Assembly (NCBI GenBank): GCA_023078685.1
Contig: JALGAS010000004.1
Coordinates: 3,968,001 to 4,032,000, forward strand
From: Neopestalotiopsis rosae
Lineage: Eukaryota > Ascomycota > Sordariomycetes > Amphisphaeriales > Sporocadaceae
DNA length: 64,000 nucleotides
Direction: 5' to 3'
The position numbers and the translations under genes were made by a program. Numbering within the stretch: the stretch's first letter is position 1; each line of letters opens with the position of its first letter. Positions 21,990 to 31,120 of this stretch are shown here, in pieces. The notes below the pieces were generated by a model, which worked only from the letters and a program-made list of their open reading frames with translations, was not told the origin of the DNA and searched no databases.

Positions 21990-23290
21990 CTTATTCAGCA
22001 TTGGCAGTAACATATGCCAGCACCCCTGATGCAGATGGGGACCAACCACATCCCGACTTCTACGAGGCCATTTCAGAGATCCCCTGCAGCCTGGGGGGGG
22101 GGGGGGGGGGGGGTCGGAAAGGCTTCCCGCTGACCACGCCTTCACTCGCAAATGTATTCCAAGTAGGATGGGATGCGTGCCCGCTTCGTCCACGGTTATA
22201 CGGTTATGACATTGTCAATACACCCGCCGACCATCAGGGCAGTATTGGTGAACGGCGTCGTGACGGACTAGTGGTACTTGCCCTCGAGCAGACTTTGAGT
22301 GTTCTTAGCAACGTCAAAGCCGTGGCCCCTAATGTCTTCGGAGTCATTATTGAAGCCGCAAAAAGGATGGGGGGTAGCCGTCATGGTTGTGCCGTAGTGC
22401 GGCGCCTACTCCGATATGTCGTGCGAGTAGTTGGAGGCAAACGTGTACTGGCCGTCCAGGTCCGTTCAATAATGCTTGCCGTTGCACCCCGATGACCAGC
22501 TCGTCACGCCGTCAAACTCATTATCAGAAATCGTCACTTTGCTAACTTTGCCCCAGCCTTTGAGAATCGCCTGGCGCCCGATAAGATGAAACAATGAATT
22601 AGACATCAGTCTCCATGTTTCAGGTTGGAATTGGTGTTGTCTTGTTGTTATTCAGGAACTCGTATTGCTTACCTTATTATGATTGATATAGGATCCGATA
22701 GGCATCATCGAGACCAGAGCATCACCACTCCAGATAATGCTTCGGGTTAAGCCCAGTGATGTGAGAATCTTGGATAACGACATTCATATTGCTACCACGG
22801 ACGTGCAAACCTTTGCCTTCAATCACCTCGGAAGAGTCCTTGCCGGCGCTGCTCTCGTTGCTGCTGATATCAAGTGGAGTCAACGCGGCAGTAGTATTGT
22901 ACGTGCAGAAGACCTGAGTTCTCATCGAGCACAAATCCGCAATGGCCAGCTGACCTGCTCATTTGACATCCCGATGGTAGTTCCCTCGCTAGTTGTGAAG
23001 CCCATGTCTGATCGATAACGATTGTGCGAGCCTTGTTGTCAGTGAAACGGCATATGAGTCTGAAGATATTCCGGAAAGCTACCTCAGCAAATACGAGCTT
23101 CAAGATCGTACTGGCTAGACCAAGTTGGTTCGAAGTTCAGCTTTGCCGAGCGTCGCCACTAACATTTGTGGCGAATCCACGGGCAGTCCCCGAGACCTGC
23201 GCTTCAACAGGAACCAGACAGGTCCAGGGAATAGCAGAATTTATTGCGAAGGTGCTCGTGCCAATTTGGGTGTATCAATAACTTCTGCAG
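21990..23290 (-). pseudogene. Decayed pectin lyase gene (polysaccharide lyase family 1)
   Basis: Translating the minus strand in shifting frames gives family landmarks in the right order from about 23240 down. These are the mature N-terminus (VSGTARGFATNVSG), NKARTIVID, a GKGLHVRGSNMNVVIQ segment followed by ITGLNPK, WSGDALV one frame away, LIGRQAILKGWGKVSKVTIS followed by DNEFDG, CNGKHY, and a GHGFDVAKNTQSLLEGKYH-like part. Pectin lyases of fungi have the same sequence of motifs (VSGAAEGFAKGVTGG, NPKYVWGGDA, IGRQHYV, NYIDG). The copy is broken by stops (after DARQS and after GKHY) and at least one frameshift between NPKH and the WSGDA segment. A poly-C (sense) tract sits in the part corresponding to the C-terminus. 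No intact frame remains, so it cannot make active enzyme. The ends are approximate. Confidence 0.8.
22093..22113 (+). repeat. Poly-G homopolymer, 21 nt
   Basis: Run of 21 G inside the pectin lyase relic, poly-C in the sense of the relic. Second such tract within 6 kb. Confidence 0.9.
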
Positions 23291-24132
23291 CCAATGATTT
23301 TGGCCGATGTTTAGTGACAACCCAAGTCGTAATCTGCCAGGAAAACATGCATGTGTATATATATATAACTCTTATATATATATTCCATCTTGGAAGACGC
23401 CCTCCCCATAGAAGCTATAGCTCTCGTAACGTCGATGCTACTGACTTTCACACACTATGGCATGCTATGATCCACATTTGGTCATGCATTCGTAGAGGTT
23501 GAAATGCCGACTCCATATGAAGTAGCTATGCCAGTCTCAGCTCTCACGTCGAGCATCTAATATCAATACAGCCCTAGTCTAATACCGGATTATACTGGAT
23601 ATATACAGATCTTCAAGTTCAAACGTTTCCTCGAGCAATAATCAATGCTCTTGTCCTCTGTTGATTACGCCATGGCTTCGCGCCTGGATGCCAGGGTCGC
23701 TTAAACCCAACTCAACTATCTTGGTAGAGAATTTGGCAGCGAGGCCCCCGAATCACTGCTTGGAGATGCCAATCCTTTGCGCCCCTATAACGGACACTCA
23801 TTCTTGAAGTGACGTAGAAAGCCAGCGCGATTTCAGTGACAGCTATCTGACGTGATAGATGTGCACATCAAGACGACACGTCTATCGGGAAAATATTCGT
23901 GGTTGGTAGCACTCACTCTCGGAGGTAAGTCTCAAAGATAAGATGCTGCCAACTCTACGCAATCACTCAAGATACGAATACGGGCTGGTTCGCTCAGTCT
24001 ATTCTATAGGCGCGTACATATATCGTATAGCATAAATCTGTACCCAAAGTGTACAGCCTTGACAGTTGCAGGCTCTACGAAGACCAGACCACTTGAAAGC
24101 GTGGCTCAAAAAGTCTGTATCTGTTGACTCTC
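23291..24132. other. Intergenic, with AT microsatellite
   Basis: Upstream flank of the pectin lyase relic and 3' flank of the next gene. Apart from the TA repeat at 23354-23384 nothing is recognised. Confidence 0.5.
23354..23384. repeat. TA dinucleotide microsatellite (interrupted)
   Basis: Two TA runs split by a short ACTC spacer, forming an imperfect palindrome. Simple repeat. Confidence 0.8.
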
Positions 24133-25172
24133 CTAGATTCTGCTGAGCAAAGCCCCAAGGGTCGCCTTTGTGTCTTCACTCGTCTCCTTGACAATATTGA
24201 TGATGTCTCTGAACTCGGCAATGCCAGCGTCCCCGATGCACTCGTACATCCAGCTCTCGCTAGTGGTGACGGTGGCGCCCGCGGTGCGCAGCCGGTCCAG
24301 GGCGACGGGGATCTCCTCCTTGTTGCAGCTGCTGACGCCGTCGGCCAGGACGTAGACCTTATGGCCAGCGGCCAGCAGGTCCAGCGCCGTCTGGGTGATG
24401 CAAATGTGGCTCTCGATGCCGACCAGGACCACCTCGGACGGGGCCGAGGTCTGAAAGTGCTTGCTCACCTCCGGCACCCACATGCTAAAGTACGTCTTGT
24501 CCACGTCGGCCGCGGCTTTCTCTACCAGCGGCTTGAGCTCCGACACGGTCTCGCCGAGCTTGGCTCGGTTCTGCGTCGTGACATAGACGGGGATCTGCAG
24601 GGCTTCGGCGACGCGAAGCACCTTCTTCGAAGTCAAGACGCTGTTTCCCGGGTCAGTATGGCAGGCGCTGGTGGTCATATATCAAACAGTGAGGGCATGC
24701 TTTACATTTTGTCAAAGTTCCAGATAGCTTTGCGGAACTTGTCCTGATTAAATATTTGGCGTTAGCGATAGCTCGACTTCATCAGTGGATGAAGAGCGCA
24801 GACTTGAAGACTTGAGGGGACCTGCATGTGTCTCACATGCTGCCGAGACATGCCCTATGCCCTAGAGTGGCTTACTTACTTGTATATCACAAACGCTGAA
24901 AGAGCGCGGTTGTCAGTGATAGCAGGTCTGATACTCTCGGCCATAACTTACAAGATGGCCGGCCTCTCTGTGTGAACGGGTAAGCATACTACAGTGACGG
25001 CGGCCGATATTCGGCCTCTTGCGGAATACTCACGAAGGCGGCGTTGCGGAGTGCCCTGTTTGTCGGCCATGGTGGAGAATAATAACCTCGGTCTTAGCGA
25101 CGAGCGCAGATGTGTTCGAGGTACGGCCAACGCAGAGAAGATGATTCCAGGTCTGGTTCTCGTCGCAAGCAT
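24133..25172 (-). CDS. Isochorismatase-like cysteine hydrolase, mitochondrial-type N-terminus
   Basis: Isochorismatase-superfamily hydrolase of the ISOC1/ISOC2 group; natural substrate unknown. Five exons: 25172-25034, 24988-24952 (37 nt), 24895-24880 (16 nt), 24743-24706 (38 nt) and 24640-24133, giving 245 residues. The reading frame closes only with all the microexons. The N-terminus is Arg/Ser/Leu-rich without acidic residues for about 35 positions (MLATRTRPGIIFSALAVPRT), a typical mitochondrial presequence; a second ATG (MADKQGTP) could give a cytosolic form. The catalytic triad is D62 (FVCDIQ), K125 (VDKTYFSM) and C157 (IESHICITQTAL). The conserved VYVTTQNRAKLGETV follows the second strand. 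The next gene upstream on the same strand is a Zn2Cys6 regulator; any functional tie is speculation. Confidence 0.9.
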
Positions 25173-25656
25173 GAAGTGTTGACGGCGTATATAAAAATGT
25201 CGCGCACCACTGCACAGAAAAATGTAATAGCTGAAATGTGACTGGTCGCCGTTCTTTGGAATCGGTACGAGGCAGGTCAGGTCAATGTTGCATCCCAGGA
25301 CAACCTACCTACCTGGCTCGCTTTGGCTGGTTGGCTGGCGCGGGGCAAAAGCGGGACGGGAATGCTGGGCGAGAGGTGAAGTGGGGGGATTGTTACGGGC
25401 ATCAACTGCACTGCAACGGTCATTTGGGGGTCACGCCACCACTCAACCTCCTCCTACCAAGCTCTACAGCATTCCCTGATACGCGTGTATTCAATCTTTA
25501 GCCACCTGTCAATATGCACGCCAGATTTGCGAACTGCTGCAAGATGCTGAAGCATCTCTACATATGCATGCATTGTGAACCCATGTGGAGTATACCCAGG
25601 CCTTTCATTAATTTTGTGACCTAGCCCACAACTTTGGCTATTACCCGAAGCCAAGC
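25173..25656. other. Intergenic between isochorismatase-like gene and Zn2Cys6 gene
   Basis: Contains the promoter of the hydrolase gene and the 3' flank of the regulator. No gene seen. Confidence 0.5.
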
Positions 25657-27943
25657 CTATACTGAGGAAAGGTTGAGGGGTGTCGTATCGGAGTTGCAGT
25701 CTCCATCAAAGGTCTGATCTTCAGGTGCCCAGAATCCAGACCAAGCGTCGGGTACCAGCGTTGAGACAATCTCCAGGTCGAGGAGATCCGCGTCTTCAGT
25801 ATTTGACTGTGTATCATTCTGTACAAGCGGCGTCATGGGGCCAGGTTCTATTCCATGATGGTGGTTAGCCAAGCGTGTTGCATTGTGTGTGAGGATGAGG
25901 GAGCATGAGGATACTGACCTGGCATCGCACGGAGAACACCACTGATGCCTTTCAAGGTGGTCGCCAACCTTTGCAAAGGATCCTCGTAGGGTTGTTCTTG
26001 ACCCGTCCCTTCGTTGTTACCTCTTTTGCGCATGTGTATCAGCCTCTCAAGCTCTTGTATCTGATGGTCTGCCTGGTCCGGTAATGCCAAGTCACGCCGG
26101 ATTCGAGCAAGGTCCCAGCCCGGAGCTTGCAGGGTGATGAGCTTGAGGCAAGTGAGAAAATTATACATGAAGTCGACTGAGGAGATGCACGGAAATCGAT
26201 GGCATCCTCTTCCCGACCTGTCAATTCGCAGAGCAAGAAATGCTTTCAAGGATGTGAATAGCGACCACAGCACTTCTAGGCGATCCGTGCCCTGAAGCCC
26301 ACCCATTTCGGCACCGACATCTTGTAGACCGACCTCGTACAGCAGTGTCTCGGCAGTTTGCAAATGCGATACTAGAACAACTTTGGAATCATTAGAACAT
26401 TGATGCAATCATGTAGCTCGTTCTCAGTCTTACCATTTTCTCTCAAGTCTGCAGGTAGATTGGCCTTGAGATTCTCAATCTGCGACTGGAGATTCTTCAC
26501 AACCATTGTCGTGGGAAGGAGGAAGAGTTGCGAGCTCGTGTTGCTCGACAGGGTGAGGGATATGTTTTGTGCCAATTGCTGCACCTTGACCAGATGCGCA
26601 GCCAGCTTATCGGTTGGATATTGGGCCTTGTTCTCCAGCACCCGACAGAGCAAATCGAGATATGTGGTGTTCATGAACGCGTCTGTCCTCTTGCTTGTAG
26701 TATAGAAACTATCGTCATGTAAGTCAGAGTCTGTGTGGTGGGTTCTGATAGTATTGATCATACGATGTAATGAGATAGTATGTGCCGGCAAATGCTCTCA
26801 ACTGTTCTAGACACGCTGGATTGGGATTCATATCTAATTCTCTAATCTGGCCCTCGTGCAAGCCTAGACTGAAGCAAAGCGACCGTGCCAAGCCCAACAA
26901 ATTGGTGGCCTGAAAACTTGTGAGGCCAGCATGGTGCCTGCAAAATTAGTCAACTCAGGTTCAAAAAGCACACATCCTCGTGTTGATCAAGGGGAAGAGG
27001 AATATTTACCACGCTACAAACAAAATCAAGCCCTGGAGTAGATCTAAACTCTTCCTTGGCCGAGTCAAGAGAGCTTCGCTAAAGTCATTCAAAAGTTCCT
27101 TGCCGAGGACATGTTGACGGTACCCATCATTTGAGCAGGACTGGAGCATGAACGCCTTCCACGTGAATGGGCGCTCCGGTCGAAGCCAAGCCGAGGTCGT
27201 GTCCGCTGGAATCATCACAAAGGGGAATATGTGTGTTTGATTCCTGCGATACCTGTCGAGCATCTTTTCTGCTTCTTCGCCTTCAGGCCAAGATACCGAG
27301 GACTGCGTCTGAGGTGGACTGCTGGCACTCGAGGACGGCGGCGAATGCTGCTGTTTTGTAGGAGAGCTTACCACCGTCGCTTCGCTTTCATTCAGCTTCT
27401 CCCCGGGAAACAAGAAATCGAACGACAGTATGGTTTTCTTTCTCTTTTCGATGCCCATAGGATCACTCGGGTCTTTTGGTGTCCCGTTCACGGCCTTTAC
27501 CTGGGCTGTAAGATCGCTCAATTTCTGTTCCAGCTGCGCGACTCTTGTAGCTCTTTGCGCTTTCCGTGGCCTTGGTGGGGCTGGTGTTTGCTGTGAGCAT
27601 GGTTTGTTAAGACGATCACATCTTTAGAAAAGGTCAGATTTTCGGTAATATGCAACAATTAGAACAAATTCATCGATATATCCAAGGCCAAAGAAACATA
27701 ACGCTGTACATGTATTGCAAGCTTAAAGGGGATTGACTCCAGTATACTTCCAGATCGTGAGAGGAAATGCATTGGTGTAAGTGAATGCAAGAAGGAGACA
27801 TGGATCTTGTGTGAAGATACAATCAATTTTCGGACTTACCTTTCGCACTTCAAAGATGTTGTCGAAATTGATACGCATCTTGCCTTGGCTTTGGCGCATG
27901 TCGTACAGGCTCGAGGCCCAGTCTTTCTCGTTAAATCGGCCAT
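25657..27943 (-). CDS. Zn2Cys6 transcription factor (zinc cluster split by an intron)
   Basis: Nuclear regulator of 602 residues in six exons: 27943-27840, 27621-27010, 26937-26764, 26708-26434, 26371-25919 and 25847-25657. The binuclear cluster (C13, C16, C23, C33, C36, C43) is visible only after splicing, because the first intron falls inside it, between the Glu and Arg... of KCERCDRLNKPC. A basic linker follows (PAPPRPRKAQRATRVAQ), then a short dimerisation heptad (LEQKLSDLTAQV). The MHR part has FPFVMIPADTTSAWLRPERP, LLQGLILFVAWHHAGL, NLLGLARSLCFSLGL and TYLDLLCRVLENK, as in many C6 regulators of secondary metabolism or nutrient use. The C-terminal acidic tail (EDADLLDLEIVSTLVPDAW) could be an activation domain. 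A cluster of CGG/CCG triplets lies about 200 nt upstream, consistent with autoregulation. Confidence 0.9.
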
Positions 27944-28905
27944 TTAGGGCAAGTGCGAAGCTATACAATGCCCTGGACACAGCAAGTGAAAACCCCGAGG
28001 ATGCGTTTGTCACAGTCGATTATGGAACGGAAAAGGAAAGGAAACCATGTTTACGGTCCGCAAGAAATGATTTCTGTATTGTGTTTGGTAAATGGTCTTG
28101 AATACTGGCTCAGAGGCACGAATACACTCCAGCTGCTACTAAAAAGTCTCCGGCTCCGACGGAGACGGACGGTGCAAATTCCCTCCGCCTCCGCTCCCGA
28201 CCGTCAGCACATCCTTCCATCCTTCCACCTTTTCTTAGACTCTCCATACCGAATTGAGACAAGCGCAATTTCAACATGACTCTCCTTTACATTGTGTATC
28301 ATGTACAAGTCTCCTTTCTCTCAAATTGTTAAATTCTAAAGTGAGAAAAATGCGTTGCACTGCACTCATATTATTCTGAGCTTCTGGAGACACGGCGCGC
28401 ACAATTTTATCATAGAACGGTAACGAGGTGGTTATTGACCATGCCTCCCAATGCTTCAACCGCATTTACCTACTCGATCATATAGGACACTGTAAATGGC
28501 ATGTGGAGAACTTTATTACGGATACCACGAATGGAGACCTATCCTAGTATACACAGAAACAGCAACGAAAAGGCCGAGGCCAATGGCTCGGAAGCCATAC
28601 AGAAGTGAAAACAAACAAACGCACATGTGACGCAAGACCTCCTAACTGCATGATTGGAATATGGATTCCATCAGAGCTGGTTGACTCGCGCCACTCCTGG
28701 AAAAATGTCAAATCATAGCAAGAAAAACGCCATTACATGCAATGCTTTTTTTTGGAAGGCAAGACCCTGTTTTGTTACATCTCAACTCTGCGGTTGGAAA
28801 ACTCCACGGGAGCATAAATGCTTGGAAGAAATCCCGATCTTCCTTGCTTGGGTAACGAGTCAACCGTACATCGTTTGATGAGAACGATGGGCAGCGGTGT
28901 GTGCT
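27944..28905. other. Promoter region of the second Zn2Cys6 gene
   Basis: No gene. Contains the CGG/CCG triplet cluster listed separately and the 3' flank of the Ser/Thr-rich gene. Confidence 0.5.
28146..28203. promoter_or_regulatory. CGG/CCG triplet cluster with imperfect palindrome
   Basis: A 21-nt hairpin-like element (GTCTCCG, 7-nt loop, CGGAGAC) at 28146-28166 contains CGGCTCCG; further CGG triplets follow at 28166 and 28170 and CCG triplets at 28185, 28191 and 28201. Zn2Cys6 dimers bind paired CGG triplets. The site is about 200 nt upstream of such a regulator's ATG, so autoregulation is plausible but unproven. Confidence 0.35.
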
Positions 28906-31120
28906 CTAGGCAGTAAGGACGGTGATGATGGCGACGAGCATCACGACACAAACGCCTACCATGTTTCCGCTCTGGCTCGAACTTTGATTACCACCACCGC
29001 CCATGGGACCGGCCATGCGCCTGGAGCCAGCAGAAACCGGGTAGCCGGGGATGGCGGTGCCCGTGTGGTTGGCCATGACGGTCTGGGTACTGTATAGCGT
29101 GGTGCCAGTGCCCATCATGCCGGTGGTGGTCATGCCAGTGCCATTGGAGCCAACGGTGTGAAAGGTGCCGTTGCTCGTAGTCGAGTAGGAGCTGAAATCA
29201 GAGACGTGGTGGGACATATTGCTGCTGCTGGAGGTGGCAGCAGAGGTCGTAAGAGTGGTGTCCGTCGATAAGAGGTTGGTAGTCACGGTCATGGTCTTCT
29301 TGTGGCCGGAGCTAGTGACGGTCACAGTAGTATTTGGCGTAATCGAGATGTCGGGGACCGTCTGCGATGAAGCAGTCTCGCTTGCTGGGACTTCGTTTGC
29401 AGAGATTGCATCATTGGAAGTGACAGCAGTCACCGTCTGGAAAACGGTAGCAGTGACGGTGACGGTAGGGGCAGGGGCACAGCTATCCGTGGCAGTAGTC
29501 GAGGGATTGGCTCCGAGAGTCACAGTCGACGTGGCAACGGTGGTAGTGACGACGGTGGTGGTTCCAGAGGTGGTAGTCATACCAGAGGTGCTGGTCGGAT
29601 CCACAACGATAGTGGACGACTTCACCTCGACAGTGACGGTAGATGTGCGCATCGTGGTAACGGTGTTGGTACCAGGAACGGTAGTCGTGGTAGAAAAGGT
29701 AAGGGTATCTGCGACAGGAGTGACCAGGCCATGAGCTGAGGAGTAACGGTAGCTGGTTGCCGAATAGGTGGTTGTCGCAGACCCAAACACATGAACAGTC
29801 CTAGTCGTGGTGGACCAAACGATGTCCGTGTCAGTAGTGCTCGAGGAAGAATCAAGAACTATTGTCGACGACTCGACATCGGTACAAGTACCAGTCGAGG
29901 TAGAGGGATATGCACTGATCGTAATAGGACCACTGGCCGCAGTAGAAGGTGAGACAACCGAGACTGGCTGGCTGGTCGAAGGCGTGAAGGTAGCAGATAC
30001 AGCATCATTACTGGAAAATTGTTAGATGAACAATCGAGTGAGAAATGAGAGTGTGCGTGACTTACCTGTAAGCAGTGGAGGCTTTGGACCCGGTGCAGGT
30101 AGTATTTCCGCCAAGAAGAGTTGTTGAAGTCGTGAATACGGTGACGGTGGTACCAGAACGAATGGTGGAACCAGTGGCAGAGGGTTCAGAGACAGCAGCC
30201 ACCGACACTGTGACATTAGGAGTGACGGGAAAGGGGGCGACAGTAACGTAGACCGTACTGGTGATGAGAGAGTCAGTAGACTCGGTAATGGTTGAAAAGT
30301 ATCCATTCGAAGCTGTAGTAGAAGCTGTAGCCCCCTTCTGGGTCGTGGACCGGGTGGTCAGAGACTCCAGTGTGCCAGACTCAGTGAGGTAGCTGGTGGA
30401 ATTGAAGGTCTGACTGATGGCAGTGGGATGGATAGAGGTAGTAGTCAAGTTAGTCTCACTGGTCATTGTACGAGTGATGGCAGACTGATGAGTAGATTGC
30501 AAAGTTGGGACGGTGGTGAAAATGCCAGTCTCAGTCTCGGTGACAGTAATGTACTGAGAGTTAGTAACAGTGCTGGACTCAACAGCGGTACCAGTGGCAC
30601 TAAATACGGTGGTCTCGACAGTGGATGCGCTGGCATTGGAAAGACTGTGACTACCGTAGGTGTACAGCTGTCGCTTCTGGAGACCATCAGCAGGGCTGTT
30701 GGCGATGCTGGCGGTGGAAGTCTGGAAGTCGGCAGCAGTGACGAGGTCGGTCATCTGGTCCAAAGAACCTGCAACAGTGATCAGCTTTGCTTTGGATATT
30801 AAATCATCTGCATTTTTGTGAACTTACGCAAGTGGTTTCCGTAGCAGACGCCAGCAACCAGACCAACTCCAACAAGGAGAACGCCAAAGACGATGCAAAG
30901 AATGACGGAGAGGCGGCCACGATCTGTAGCGATAAATTAGAGAAAGAGGTCATCGATAATCTTTGCCAAGAGCATGCAACTTACTCATGGGCTTCAAAGT
31001 ACCATCAGCACCAGGATCGACGTGCATCTTGAGAGTCGAAGCGTCGCTGCCAAGCTCGGAGTGATCATCGCGGACGTTGGGTGGCATAGTGGTGCCGCGC
31101 TTGGCGAAGAAGGCAGGCAT
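28906..31120 (-). CDS. Ser/Thr-rich mucin-like cell-surface protein with N-terminal anchor and C-terminal hydrophobic tail
   Basis: 679 residues in four exons: 31120-30985, 30923-30828, 30768-30066 and 30010-28906, joined in frame. Residues 1-45 are polar (MPAFFAKRGTTMPPNVRDD); exon 2 encodes one hydrophobic span at about residues 50-73 (LSVILCIVFGVLLVGVGLVA). About 550 residues of Thr, Ser and Val with many N-glycosylation sites follow (TVTVTATVFQTVTAVTS, SYLTESGTLESLTTRST). The end is a Gly/Ser-rich spacer and a hydrophobic tail (VGVCVVMLVAIITVLTA), which looks like a GPI signal. Such proteins are O-mannosylated wall sensors or adhesins in fungi. The topology is odd: an internal type-II-like anchor plus a GPI-like tail. 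Low complexity hides homology, and I do not assign it to a named family. The start at 31120 is the first ATG giving this frame. Confidence 0.8.

Noticed and set aside
21887..22495. 202-codon open frame on the plus strand
   Set aside because: Antisense to the pectin lyase relic and runs through the poly-G tract; no domain.
24124..24747. 207-codon open frame on the plus strand
   Set aside because: Antisense to the isochorismatase-like gene, whose triad and splice sites are clear.
29219..29734. Val/Thr-rich open frame on the plus strand
   Set aside because: Antisense of the Ser/Thr-rich repeat exon.
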